From Punica granatum (lineage: Eukaryota > Streptophyta > Magnoliopsida > Myrtales > Lythraceae): a stretch of DNA of 64,000 nucleotides. Positions 47,401 to 60,393 of this stretch are shown one piece after another (within the stretch, counting starts at the first letter, position 1; each line of letters opens with the position of its first letter). Location of the stretch: assembly GCF_007655135.1 (NCBI RefSeq), contig NC_045127.1:39629538-39693537 (forward strand), given 5' to 3'. The notes beneath the pieces were generated by a model. It saw nothing but the letters and a program-made list of their open reading frames with translations. It was not told where the DNA came from and made no database searches. The translations under genes and the position numbers were made by a program.

Positions 47401-49688
47401 CTTTTTGTTAAAAAGGAGTGTTATCTATCACGGTTGATGTTTGAGCATGCGAAAAATAATTAAACCACGACTAGGAAATCATTTGTGACTAGGATAGAGC
47501 CATGAGAACCTTCAGCTACCTTTTATAAGATGAAGCCGAGGGCTTCTTGGCCTTCCTTGGGTCAAGAATGATTTCCTTATCTCAAGTTTAATTCGTATAT
47601 CGGATGGTGTGAATTTTTTAACTTCAATGTCTTTACGATTCCTATGTTAAAGTATCGTTTAAAGACTCTTTAAAAATAAACATGCATGGATTCATGTATC
47701 GAGGACTCATTTGGATCCATTCGGTTATAAGGATATTGTCGGTTATTCAACTGAATTATCCTTTATCGTTATGGATTCATTTTGGTCGTCGAATCACGAA
47801 TCGTTTTCCTAATTAATGCATTCGGCTATAACCCTTAAGCATTAATTCCACAAATGGGTTAATCGGGACGCCCACATGATTAAACCCACTTCACACTGAT
47901 AAAGTTTACACGAATTGGCCATTAACGGATAACTCGCGTCGACGAGTTGTCAAATGACGTTGGTGCTCTTTTCAAACTTATCAATTTCAAAACCCAAAAC
48001 GCGTGGTCCAAAGTAGCACGGACGTCTGAAAAGGGCTTCTGTGTCTCAACTTGAGTTTTTACCTGATTCCAGATAGCTCAGGTCACGATACAGAATATCT
48101 TTCTAGATCACCTCTGGGCAGATCGACCGGTTCCTCGGCCTTTTCGGGGTTCTTGCACAACCCTGGACGATCCAGGGATTTGGTCGACACCGGCTACAGG
48201 CCGAGGTGGCCCGCACTGCGATGTTTCCCCTTTTCTGAAAACCATTTTCAAATAAAGGGCAAAAATCGTCTTTTCACAATTCAGTGACACCCTTAGGGTT
48301 AGCATGACAGAAACACTACAGTACGGGATAAGAATGGGCTACCTGTTCAGGTGCAGGTTCATCTGCATAGCCTTTTCTTATCTAACTGATGAGTTTCTGT
48401 CATCCTAACATAGACTCGGGTAACTAGAACGATTATCTCTGTCAGAAAACATGCAAAATGCTGATTAACCTTTCACTCGACCTAACCAAACACTAGATAA
48501 TGGTTAGGAGGAATTCTAAATTCCAAATCTAGAGTCAAAACACGAGTTTGGTTAATTCAGTGGTAATTCAGTGTCACAATACGGAACAACTGTAAAAGCA
48601 ATCCACACATCTGAGATTTGACTCTCTTTGTCAAGTTCTCAAAACAAAGCCGAATGCTAAAACATTGGCACATGTTTGATTGTTTAGCATATGGCATTTG
48701 CTTGCAAAAATACCCCCTGGTTAATAATTTGTTAATTCACGTAAACACGACAATAACAAACACTTTGTCTGTTATTAACATGTTGCATGTTATCTTTCCG
48801 CACCTGTTTGCCATGCGGGTCGAGCCTGATCCCTAGGCCGAATAATATTAGGGTTCAACGCCCTAATCATCGAGCACAAGGTTCAACACCCTAATCAACA
48901 CTCACAGGGTCCAACGCCCCATACAGTGAGAGCGTCCATTGAATTTCAGTTCTTCGGTCTTTTCCCTAAACTCACGGTGAGTTAGAGTGGAATAATAACC
49001 GAACGCGAAACGACTAGAATTCGACCCTTTTTTAATTTGTATTTATTGTTTTCGAGAGCATTGTAAGAATTTTATTTTGTACATTTATTCTGTAAGAATT
49101 CCAGTCGATGAGCGAACGGTCCGAGAGTCGAATTAATCGAATCGGTCTAATGCTTGCCCAGATACAAGTAAATCCAAGAACTCGCGGTTCAGGTTCACGC
49201 AGGGATTCAACCTCCATGGTTCGATGAACTGTAACGCAAGATTGTGAACCAACTCCCCGATATACGGGTTTACTTCTCTCTCGGCTTCTCAACCGACATT
49301 GTTTGGTTCACCGAATCTTCGGTGTCAAAACGTGCGAGCCGAGTGCAGCTTAATTCATGCGGTAAATCATAAAACATGCAAGCCTAGCAAACCAGAGTAC
49401 CGAAAGGGCGTGCGGGATATAGGCCCGCACGTAACATGAACCCCCGAACACGGATTTTTCGGTTCCGCACAGATCAATGCCTTAACAACAAGCTAGGTGT
49501 TCCATACCCCTAGACCCGGGTAACTTATCCGCCCTCGGCCTTCGGGTCGTACAATGATAAGTGGCGACTCCTTCTCTCACGCGCGTCCGTCACGCGTCCC
49601 CACGGGAAGGTGGACATTCCTCCCAAGCCGCGCGATCCAAAAGCGCGCAATGCGGGCCCCGACGAGAGTCCACATTCGAGTCCATATA
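44435..49688 (+). mobile_element. E3: solo LTR of the E2 family (5,254 bp)
   Basis: It starts TGTCAGCACC and ends TCCATATA (expected TCCGTACA, so the terminal CA has mutated). It is flanked by perfect CCAAG duplications (44430-44434 and 49689-49693). No primer binding site, interior or second LTR is present, so it is the product of LTR-LTR recombination. It includes the CG-rich minisatellite in a short version (46378-46865). It is visibly more diverged from the E2 LTRs than they are from each other. Confidence 0.92.
46378..46865 (+). repeat. CG-rich minisatellite inside solo LTR
   Basis: Same CGTCACCAGCG-based array as in E2 LTRs, but about 490 bp long and with a different internal arrangement (more CGTCATCCAGCACGCCCGTG variants). 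It accounts for most of the length difference from the E2 LTRs. Confidence 0.87.
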
Positions 49689-49693
49689 CCAAG

Positions 49694-50085
49694 GATCAGT
49701 GACCGCCTCAGGGCAGTATCATCACCTCTAGCCTTGGCCACCTCATTCTTGCCAGGGGCAGCTCGAGCTTCAATAGTTTCCACATTTAGGTCCTGCCCAG
49801 GATCCTTCGCCTTCGGCGCGGCGATATTGCCTTTGTGTTTCTTCCAATGTTGTTTCATGTGGTCTTTGACTTGTTGCTTGGAGATAAATTTTGTCCCCCA
49901 GTTCCTGGTGCATAGCAGCGGTAGTCACACTAGCTCCCATTTCTTCCGTGATCTTCGGGAATTTCTATTCCAGTGTACCCTCCCACACATTCTTTTCATT
50001 TTCCCCTTGCCATTGCCCTTCTCGTCCTCCTCATTCTCCTTATCTTTATCCTTCTTCTCCTCCTTCACCCTCAAGCGATAGACGT
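49694..50085 (-). pseudogene. Unidentified gene-like fragment split by the solo LTR
   Basis: The minus strand has coding-like stretches, including KQQVKDHMKQHWKKHKGN and a Lys/Glu-rich run with KEEKKDKDKENEEDEKGN, in more than one frame. The sequence continues across the solo LTR into 44353-44429. I do not recognise the gene; it could be a captured host exon or part of another element. Stop codons and frame changes show it is not functional here. Confidence 0.35.
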
Positions 50086-52985
50086 TGTAAGCACCTCATT
50101 TTGGCCCAGGCTAGGTCAAAAATCCATAGAGCACATCGAATCAGAGAGCAGATAAAAGTACATGGAGATCACAGATCTGAAGACAAACTTTCGAGTTTAA
50201 ATAGATAAGTCATTGAGTGTTAAGTACTTAATTTCTACCTTCTTTGCCGCCCATTAGACCTTATTTTTAAGTCCCAATTGCTCGTATTTTTAACAAAACA
50301 AGACACGTAATTATTCTCTGATTAAAACCCTTTGATTCATATAATTTATTCAGCAGGAAAAGGATTTGTGACGGAAAAATCGACATTCTCACGTAGCGAG
50401 AAATATTCATTTCGAGGTGTTTTCCTGTCAAAATTTATTTTATGGACTTGAGAATATTTTTCGATAATTTTTCTCCGCTCAAATGTGCTTTAAAATCCCA
50501 AAAATGGTGAAATAAAGTTTTTGGACGAGTTTGAGGGCAAATGCGCTATTTTTCCAAACAAAACAAGTTCAATTCGAATTGGTTTGAGTTGAGTTCCCAC
50601 CGATGTGGATATTTAGGATGGGGCGCGATAGTACGGAGGCGGTTGCCAACTGCGACCTACGTTTAGCTGTCCAAACGGACCTATCTGGAGCTCTGAAATT
50701 TGAAAATTCTCTTTCATTTTGACCTCTGATGTTTCGTTATTTGCAAAATGACTCACGACTCCCATTTGCCTATAAATAGAGGGTTATTTGCTGAAGAATG
50801 GACTTTTAACCAATTTCCTGTGTTGAGATTCTGCCAAAATAACCATAAATTCCTCTATTACACCTAAGTGTATAGTAGGATTTGAAAAGCTTGAGCCCGA
50901 CTCTATCATTTTCAAGCTCGAGAGTACGAATTGTAACCCGAACTAAGGTGAGGAGAGGCTCTATGCCTCTGTTCAAAACTGAGATAGAGCTCTTTAGCCC
51001 CTATCTTGGTTGATATGTGCTCATTTAATGTATTTATGTGTAGGTTAGATGAATATATGGGTAATTTGTGTGTATTATGGCCTAATTAGGATTAATCAAG
51101 TAGTATCTTGCTTAATTAAGATTGCCCACGAAAAAAGACTAATTGCATGTTAGTTGGACTTGATTTGGTGTTAATTGAGTCAAGTTGTGTATAATTAGAT
51201 GTAATTAGTACTAATTGAATTGTATGTGTGTAAATAGATTCACTAAATAGCTTAATCATGGTTAATTGAGCATGAAATCGGTAGATTAACATTCTGTAAT
51301 TTTTTTTATAAATTAGGCTTAGATGAGTCAATTTGATGATTTGTGGTTCGATTAGGCTTAATTAGTACTAATTAGCTCCTGATTGCTTGAAATTAGGCTT
51401 AATTAGATCCAATTGGCCTTAATTAGCTTAAAATCGATCTCATAAGCGTGTTAAAAATTTTTGCTGAGTTGATTTGAGAGTCGATTGGGTGATTTAGTGG
51501 TCAATTAGGGTAAATCCTGGGTTAATTGTGTTGGATAGTCAACATTCCTATGTAATAAGGCCTAATTGTGGCTAATTGATTTAATTTTTGCTTTGGTTGA
51601 TGAATGGAGCCCTCGATGATGTTGATGGTAATGTGGTCGAGTGGTTTAGTGTCCAATTAGGTCCGATTTTGCTCAGTTAGAGTCTAATTAGGATTAATTA
51701 GATCAGGTTAGGTGAAATTGACCTAATATGTGTTTCGTCCTTAGGAATTGGAATCTAATTAAGTATAATTGAATGTCCTTAGATTTGATTAGTGTGAATA
51801 ATCATTCTTGTGTGTATATACGAGTATGGCCAAATGTGTATGTGAATACTTGAGTCAAAATCAATCAAATTATGAAACTAATGTATTAATTGGTAATAAT
51901 AATGTAAACTTGGCTTAATCACAAGGGACTAAAGGTAATTAGATAGCAATTAGAGTAACCCTTACGAAGGTCTTTGTGACCATGAGAGTGACCCTTATGA
52001 AGGTCTTTGTGACCGTGAGAGTAGGTCATTAGGACCTGGGGTCTCTTAAACTGGTAAAGTCGATCATTTGACTTAGTTTTAGAACTAATTGAATAAATAA
52101 TCCAACTTTGTGTGTAAATGGATTAAAAAATAGTTAATCACGCATAGTGACATCATCATGAGGGTCAAGGGAATAAAACCCACAAAATTGACTCATAGGA
52201 TCCAAATCGAAGGTCATATTGACCTTGAGGGAGTTATGACTATTTTTGTAGATTTTTTTTGGGATTAAGTGGCTAAGCCATGTAAATATAACCTTGATAA
52301 TAAAATTGAAATAAAATAGGACAAATTATGAATAAAAGGTGTAGATATAGGAAAATACACTTGTTAATTTTCTAGGTTACGGGTCTAGGTCCATTTTCCT
52401 CTCTTCGGGCCTTAAACTCACTTTTAGGCCCGCTCGGCCCTTTATATGAATGTATTGACTTGAATGTATGGCTCATGTATATGTTGGCTTGAATGTATGA
52501 CCATTTTATTTCTTGGTCTGAAGGTATGACCCATTCTTATTTTCGGTCCGAATGTGTGGCCCACTTCCAGATTCGACAAGTATAATTTGAATATAAGCAT
52601 GAGAATACTTGTGGAGTTTGTAATTTGGAATTTTTCTTTTTGTATACTTGTGTATACCTATTTGCAAATAAGACCTAGACCCTAGGATAAATAATTGGGC
52701 TTCAAAATAAAAAGTTTTAGGAACTTATAATAGCCTAGGAGGGTACCGAAATGGCGAGTTATTAGATTACGGGTTTCTAATCTCGTAACAAAGCCCCCGA
52801 CTTAGCTCTTTAGTTTGAAGATCGAGTCAAACTCTAAATCCTTAGGATGTTAGTATCTTGACCCCTTTATGTGATCTAGGTGGCTTACTAGCTAAATAAA
52901 CGGTGTAGTGGCGACTTCAATCCAGTTAGGTCCCAGGTAACACGGACGAATAAAATTTTAAGTCGGGGTGGAGGCCTAAAAACCA
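50086..52985 (+). repeat. Old LTR-like block, possibly another Ogre-type LTR
   Basis: It begins TGTAAGCACCTCATTTTGGC, close to the TGTCAGCACCCCATTTTGGC start of the E2 LTR. Near its end (52909) it has GTGGCGACTTC, a counterpart of the U5 motif of the other LTRs. In between are AT-rich sequence with many TTAATTAG words (51060-51760), a 33-bp duplication (51959-52024) and roughly 36-bp irregular repeats (52440-52570). No primer binding site or matching target duplication could be found, so the end is approximate and the call tentative. Confidence 0.42.
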
Positions 52986-52989
52986 TACT

Positions 52990-53400
52990 GTGCAACAAAC
53001 GCGCATCCAAATCTTAGAAAGGTGTTGCTTTTGCAAAGACTTAATCAACGCACCTATTGCATCGCCCTCACTACAGCTCCTCACAAAGTCAATGTTATAT
53101 TCTTCAGTATACACTAAGACCGAAATTTTCACCAGCATAGTTTCAATATCGTTCGCGAGATTCAAAAAACCAATCCCTCTTTGCTTTTTTGCTGACAATT
53201 ATCATGTTGAATTTTGTTGGATCTTTCTTCATGGTTTTCCAAGTTGTGTAGCCATCATCTATAGTAGTGACTTTGTAATTGTAGCCTAACAAGAAACTCT
53301 TCAGTCCTTAGAGATGATTAAGGTCGCTATCCATTGTCATAATTCACAGTTTGACAAGGAAGCGGGTGGCTTCTTCACTCATTTTGAGAAGAAGAAGAAG
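52990..53400 (-). pseudogene. Response-regulator receiver-like pseudogene fragment
   Basis: The minus strand from about 53335 down reads a sequence resembling the receiver domain of type-B response regulators: GYNYKVTTIDDGYTTWKTMK, then KFNMIIVSKKAK, then after a frame change ISVLVYTEEYNIDFV, and ALIKSLQKQHLSKIWMRV at the end. The last part matches the usual LIKPxRxEELKNIWQHV type of ending. An in-frame TAA after DSDLNHL and a shift near 53180 show it is broken. The conserved receiver Asp triad is not recognisable. The assignment is from motif memory and needs a database search. Confidence 0.45.
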
Positions 53401-53439
53401 AAAACATGAGCGTTTCTAGGGATTGATAGAGAGATGAAG

Positions 53440-53600
53440 AAGAGAATGAAGGAGAAGATGACAACATAGAAGATTTTGGTCACAGTATATATCGAAGGAT
53501 GTGGCGTTGACTTTGTAACAAGCTACAGTGAGAGAATGCGGTTGATGTGCTGATTAAGCCTTCGTAAAAGCAGTAATTGAATATAGAATAAGTTTTCTAT
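53440..53600 (+). pseudogene. Second receiver-like fragment, opposite orientation
   Basis: On the plus strand, GTTGACTTTGTAACAAGCTA and the following bases parallel, in inverted orientation, the 52990-53130 segment. They read VDFVTSYSE and, after a one-base shift, NAVDVLIKP before a stop. It is a diverged partial duplicate of the neighbouring fragment, so the locus is an imperfect inverted repeat of receiver-like sequence. Confidence 0.42.
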
Positions 53601-53846
53601 TATGCAATTGAGTGAATTAAAGTGTGTAAAAGTTATGCCATATCAAATGTCGGTTCCTTATCTGGGCGGGGAGATATAAATGACTTGCTAAATTTCTTGA
53701 AAGTAGTTTATTTCAGCCTTTGGCCAAACTGATGACAGTCACTTCCCCATGCTTGGACCAATTTAGGTGGCAACTGTTAACAGAATGGATTGAACATAAC
53801 TGCTCCTTTTATTAGACCAAGAAGCCACCTAATTCTTAATCGAGGT
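53601..53846. other. Unassigned DNA before E4
   Basis: About 250 bp with no recognised feature. Its last five bases, GAGGT, are the presumed left target duplication of E4; the partner lies outside the window. Confidence 0.4.
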
Positions 53847-56360
53847 TGTACAGACCCGAATGTGAGCTCTTGTCGAGGCTCGCATGCACTCTTTTGGATC
53901 GCGCGGCTTGGGAGTGTCCACATTCCCGGGGATGCATGACGGACACCCGTGAGAAGGAGTCACCACTTATTATTTTACGACCCAAAGGTCGAGGGTCAGT
54001 AAGTTACCCGGGTCTAGGGGTATGAAACACCTAGTTTTGCTAAGGCATTGGTCTGTGTGGAATCGGAAAGTCCGAGTTCGGGGGTTCATGTTACGTGCGG
54101 GCCTACATCCCGCACGCCCTTTCGGTACTCTAACTTGCTAGGCTTGCCTGTTTTAATTATTTATCGTGTGGATTAAGCTGCACTCGACTTACACGTTTTG
54201 ACACCAAAAATTCGATAAACTAAACGATGCGGTTGAGTAGCTGAGAGAGAAGTAAACCCGTATGTCAGGGAATTGGCTCACTATCTTGCGTTATAATTCA
54301 TCAAACCATGATATTTGAATTCCTGCGTGAACCGGAACCGTGAGATCTTGAGATTATTCTTGTCTGGGTAAGCATTGGACCGATTCGATCGATTCGACTC
54401 TCGGACCGTTCGCTCACCGACTGGGATTCTTACAGAATGAATGTACAAAGTAAAATCCTTATAATGCTCTCAAAAATAGTAAATACAAATTACAAATGAT
54501 TGAATCACAGTCAGTTCGCTTTCGGTTATTATTCCGCTCCGACTCGCCATGAGTTTAGTTTTGAAAATGGCATTAACGTCATTTGACAACTCATCGACGC
54601 GAGTTATCAGTTAATTGCCAATTCATGCAAACTTATCAGTGCCAAGTGGATTTAATCGTGTGAGCGTCCCGATTAACCCATTTGTGGGATTATAGATTAA
54701 AATTAAATGCCGAATGCAGTAAATGTGCGGGTTACAGACAATCAGACAGATCATGAATTGATCCACTGAATGAAGTCTGAGTACCCGAAAAGTTTAATTT
54801 AATGAAAACAATTCATGACACGACGACCAAGACGGGTCCAAGAAGGTCGAGGATAATTTGGTCAAAATGACCAAAATACCCTTGCAACCCAAATAGCCCT
54901 GAAAGAGTCACCGATACATGAATCCATGCATTTTTGCTTTAAAAACAATGTTTTAAAGTTTTTAGTATGCGAGATTTGCGACAATGTTAAAATTGCAATT
55001 TACACAAAATTCAATAAATGGATTTCATCGAGGTAAATAGACTGTTCTTGACCTAAATAAGGTCGAGAAACTTCGACTCTTTCCTCTTGGGAATAGCCGT
55101 GGGTTTCCTTGACCTGTTTCGGGTTTCAAGCTCAAACGTTAAACACGACAAATGACACGTATTTAACAAAAGCCGGTATCGCCATGATTTGAAAAACGCA
55201 TTTAAACAAACAAACATTTACAAACACGTTATTTATGGAATCGATAAAACAATACCGGCTCTATGGATGTAGGAAAACATAAAGATTCGGGAAAAAACTC
55301 AAATCAGGGCAAGGAAACCAGTTATAACCCAAAAAACCAAAAAAGGAGCCACGGTTACCTTTCCTCAAAAGGGTACCCGTGAGTTTCTTTGGTCGTTCAG
55401 GTTTAAATTAGTCTCCTCGACTTCGATTTAAACATTTCCAGACATGCTAGCACGTTAAATGATAAAAAAGATGCATGATATAACATTGAAATTGCATAAA
55501 TATTAAATCTTGGAATTAAAACATGCTTGAATATGCCTTCTAAGTCGGGAATGGTTATACCTAGTCCCGGGATACGAGATGGAATTGTTTGGTGGATCGG
55601 GTTTGGGCTGTTTTTGCTTGAACATACCCGAATGGCACAGACAGACCTAGCTGGGCAATGTCTCGACCCGACTGGGCAGTTTTCGGGTCGGAGATCACCA
55701 CGGTGGCTCTTGATGGAATTTTGATGCAAGGTCGGTGGCTCCCGACTCCTAAGAGACCCCGGATGTGGCTGTGGTGGTCGTTTGGTTCCAAAGTTGTCGG
55801 GTTGATCCGTACAGCCTTGCAAAGATCACGGAAAACAGAGCACGTCCAGGAAATAGACCCGACTGGGCAATTTTCGGGTCGGACGTCGCCACGGTGGCTC
55901 CCGATGGAATTTTAATGCAAGGTCAACGGCTCCCGACTCCTAATTGACCTCTGGAGGTGACTGTGCTGGTCGTTTTGCGAAAAGAGTCTCGGATCGACCC
56001 GATCTGCAAGAAAACCGCAAGGATAGTAAGAAAAAGCGACCCGACTAGGCATTCAGGCTGTTTCTCCTTGCTGGGCTAAAACCATCGGGTTTCTTCTGGA
56101 TTTTTCGACTCCTTGACACCATAGGGTTGTGTAGGGAGGTGTTTGATGGGATTTGGAAACTCAAACCGGTCTGGAAATGCTTGAAATCCGAGTTGCCATT
56201 TTTGACCCAAGAAGAGCAAAAATCTGTTTGGTTTTTGGTGGGCTGTTCCGATGGGTTGGAGGCTGCAAACTTAAAATCTAAGCTTGGAAATGGATAAAGG
56301 GGGTCAAAAATTTGTGGGATATGAAGTTTGGTGAAGTTTAGATTTAAGCCAGGATGGTAA
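53847..56360 (-). repeat. E4: partial E1-type LTR with internal deletion
   Basis: It starts TGTACAGACCCG and is collinear with the E1 LTRs. Roughly 0.96 kb of E1 LTR (corresponding to about 39453-40418) is missing at about 54556, with AGTT microhomology at the joint. A smaller deletion lies near 55130. The LTR stops abruptly at GATGGTAA (56360), where E5 begins; in E1 the sequence continues ATACCAT. Hence E5 inserted into E4, and the rest of E4 should lie beyond the window. Confidence 0.82.
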
Positions 56361-58489
56361 TGTGCGCACCCGAATTTCTTCTCGTCGGAGCATGCATGCG
56401 CGCGCCTATGCAACGCGGCTTAGGAGTGTCCACCTTCCCGGGGACGCGCGACAGACGTACGTGAGAAGGAGTCGCCACTTGCCATTTTACGACTCGAAGG
56501 TCGAGGGCCGGCAAGATACCCGGGTCTAGGGGTACGGAGTACACCTAATTGCTAAGGCATATGGTCTACGAAACTCGAGGTTTCGAATTCGGGGGTTTTG
56601 TTACATGCGAGCCTATAACTCGCACGCCCTATCGTTACTCTAGCTTGTCTAGGTTTGCCATTTTAATTTAATTACCGCTTAATTGAGTTCCGCTCATCTT
56701 ACGCGTTTTGATACCGTAAATTTGAAGAAATACTTCGACCGTCCACTCTCCGACCGGGATTTTTACATGAATAAATGTACAACATAACCCTTACATTGTT
56801 CTCTCAAATAAATAAAATACAAATTACAATAACTGAATCCCGGTCGGTTTGCGTTCGGTTATTATTCCACTCGTGCTCACCGTGTGGTTTGAAAAGACTG
56901 GAATTGAAATTAAGATGCACACTCAGTGTTAGGGGACTGGACCCCGTGATCTACGATTGGGGCGTTGGACCCCGTATGGATCGTATCCTAAAGGATCGGG
57001 CTCGATTCGCATAACAAACAAGTGCAAGAATGTAACAAGCGGGCACAAATAAACAAACAATAGGGTTTTGTTATTGTCGAATTACGTGAATTAACCGATT
57101 ATTAACCGGGGTATCTTGACATACAAATCCTATCTTAAAACAGACAAAGTGGGTACAGGGTGTGAATCGATCAAGGATCGTCTCGGGAAGATATTTCGCA
57201 TTGTTTTCCGAGGACCTGACATACGTGGCGTCTATAGTCAAGTCTTGTGTTTGTAGGTTACTTTTAGGATTGTTTTATGTTGTGACACTACAGTTGTTAC
57301 AAGTTATTACCGAATATGGATTCCGCCCATAAATCCTAGAACCTAGTGCCTACCCCGCTATTGCCCGTTTTTATCTTAACCAAGTACACAATTAGTCCGG
57401 TATTTGTATTTTGAGCTAATCCACCTTAACTAACTACCTGAGACTATGCGAGAATAACAAAAACTCATCGGTCGGATAGAGCGGGCTATGCAGATGAACC
57501 TACGCCTAGACAGGTAGCCCATTCCTACCCTGATACCGTAGTGTTACTCTCATTCTAACCCTAGGGGTGTCCCTAATTTGCAAATAGACGATTTTGCCCT
57601 TGAGGTGAAAATTATTTTCGGAAAAGAGAGACTACGCGATACGGGCCACCTCGGCCTATGAACGGCGCTAACCGATCCCCTGGACCTTCCAGGGTTGTCA
57701 AGAACCCTAAAAAAGTCGAAGGATCGGTTAATCTATCCGGAAGTGATTTAAGAAGAACTTCCATGCCCTGACTTGAGTTTCCTGAAATCAGGTGAGGCCT
57801 CGAGTCAAGACGCGCAAGTCCTTCCTAAACGTCCATGTCACATCGAGCCACATGTCTCGGGTTTTGTAAAATTTGCAATTTTTGAGAAGGGTACCAACGC
57901 ATGTTTGCAACCTATCGACGCGTGTTATTGGTTTATTACCAATTCGTGCAAAATTATTAGGGTCGAGTGAGTTAATTAATCGCATGAACGTCTCAATTAC
58001 CCCGTTAGTGGAATTATTGATTAAATTAATTAATGTTTTGCCAAATGCTTTAAATTTTGCGGGTTTCAAACCGTCGAACCGATTATTGATGGACCGTCCG
58101 ATGTGGATCCTAATTCCCGACAACCTTGGAATTTAAAATTTTAATTTTAGGTCGAGTTTGCATGATTAAACCAATTCGTGTGAGGTTTCGATTAAAACGA
58201 GAAAATAAAGCGTTTAAACACGAATCAAGAGCACATTATCACGTCAAACACGATAAGCATACATATTTTACACAATCGGTGCCGCCATAATCACGATAAA
58301 CACATACAAACATACACAAGCATAATATTAACGGAATCGATAAAACGGCACCGACTCATGAAAGCGGGAAAACATAAAAGAACGCACATTGTCATGTTAT
58401 ATACTTATAATTACTGAAACAAAATTATTTAAGCGGGGCACATGCGTTGTTGATCGGGAATCCAAGTGGCAAAGGGTTGGGTGTCTTTA

Positions 58490-59170
58490 GAAAATGTCCA
58501 GGGACTGAATTGAATAATTTTAAAAGAACAATGACTGATTTGAAAATTAGGATAAGGTTTCGGGGGACTGATTTGAAAATTCAAAAAAATTTTAAGACAG
58601 TGTAAAAATTACTGAAAGTGACCCAGGACTTGTTTGAAACTGATTTGAAAGTTCAGGGGCTGATCTGGAAAATAAAAATGCTGCAGGGACCAAACTGAAA
58701 CAACTTAAAAAGTTTCCGGGACTGGTTAAAAATTCTGGGAAAATTCAGGACCGTGTAAAAATTACTGACAATGACCCGGGGCTTATTTGAAACGAATTTG
58801 AAAGTTCAGGGGCTGATATGGAAAATAAAAATGCCATAGGGACCAAAATGAGACGACTTGAAAAGTACCTTGGGATGATTGAAAAATTCTGAAAAATTCA
58901 ATGACAGATTGGAAAATGGTAAAATGGCTGAGAATTGACTGAAAAGAATTTCAAAATTCGGGACAGATCTGAAAAGGGCGGAAAATATCCTCGGAACTAA
59001 AATGAAACAACTTGAAAAGTTCCTTGGAGTGGTTGGAAAATTCTGGAAAATTCAAGGACTGATTAGAAAATGGTAAAAATGGCCGGGACTTGACTGAAAC
59101 GAATTTTAAAATTCGGGGAAGATCTAAAAAAAATAAAAACGCATCCTCAAGACTGAAATGGGACAAAACA
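58490..59170. repeat. Irregular ~152-bp tandem repeat in E5 LTR
   Basis: Motifs such as GTGTAAAAATTACTGA (58601 and 58753), GAAAGTTCAGGGGCTGAT and GGAAAATAAAAATGC recur with a period near 152 bp, with diverging later copies. No coding potential. Confidence 0.72.
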
Positions 59171-60340
59171 GAAAGTTCGTAAAATCGAGTTCGAGACAAA
59201 TCCGACCATGCACGCAACCTAATAAAGCTCATTTCACATCATATCCATTCAAGCAAACATTAATATTCAAAAATGGAGCCTTAAACATGCCACTAAGTCT
59301 GGGATTAACCTAATTCGGGAAGTTGAGGGGTGATTCTGTAAATAGAAAAAAATTAAAAATGCTGGACGAGTTGGGCCGGGCCGTGACAGGCTGAGATCCG
59401 GTGGGGTGGACTGGGCTGAGTGGGTTGGCACGAGCCATCGGGCCGAACTAAACCGTTGGCTGCTGGACTGGGCTGATGGGGGGCGGACCGGGCCGGGCTG
59501 GACTCCAGCTGAACCGGGCTGGGCCGCTGGAGGACTGGGCTGGGCCGCCGAACGCTGTCTGGGCTGCTGGACTCGGCCGGCGCGAACAGTCCTGGTTTGG
59601 GCTATCCCTGTACGACCAAAAAAAAAAAGAATGGGAAACCGACCCGATTAGTGTCGAAAGGGGAACCGAGGAGGAAAGGTGAGCTGAGGGACTCCGGAGT
59701 TGGGCGAGCTGTGGGTGTTGGGGCCGAGTCGCGGGGTCGTGGCACCGGGGAGCTGAGGGCCGTGAGTTCCGAGAGGGGGTGTCGGAGCTGAGGGCGAAAT
59801 CAGTACGGGAGCTGAGGGCCAATCGAGAGAGTGTGAGCTGTGGGGTTTTTCGAACGAGTTCCGGCGGTTGAAAACTCGAGCTGAGGGTTTTTCTTTTTCG
59901 GAGAATGAGTGAGCTAAGAGACAGCGTGAGTTCCCAAGAGAGTGTGTCCGAGCTGAGGGAGAAAATCCACGTGGGAGCTGAGGGCCTTGTCCGAGTTCGA
60001 GCTGGGGTCTCGTCCGGGTTCGAGCTGTCGATTTTTTTCGGGAGGAATGAGCGAGCTCCGGCAAAGTTTGTGAGTTCCAAAAAAAAATCGACCTTCAGGC
60101 CGTGTGTGTCTGGGGATGAGCTGCGGGAGTCTCCGCCGAACGAGCCGCCCCTTTTCAATTCTATGAGCTGCGGTTTTTTTTTTTCAAAAATAACCGAGAG
60201 AGAGAGGGAGAGAGAGAGTGTGTGAGAGAGAGCTGCGTGCACGGGAGCTGTTGGCGTGTGCAGAGAAGTTGGCGTGTGTAGAGGGGGGCGGCAGGCTCCG
60301 GTTCAGTTGGCAGCAGAGGGAGAAAGAAAGAAAACGGAAT

Positions 60341-60393
60341 AGAAGAAGAAGAAGAAGAAGAAGAAGAAGAAGAAGAAGAAGAAGAAGAAGAAA
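60341..60393. repeat. (AAG)n microsatellite
   Basis: An uninterrupted GAA/AAG run preceded by a GA-rich stretch (60190-60235). It encodes artificial poly-Arg or poly-Ser tracts in short ORFs on the two strands. Confidence 0.92.

Noticed and set aside
59448..60242. 264-codon Ser/Pro-rich minus-strand ORF in E5 LTR
   Set aside because: It overlaps GC-rich and GA microsatellite sequence within an LTR, with compositional bias only.
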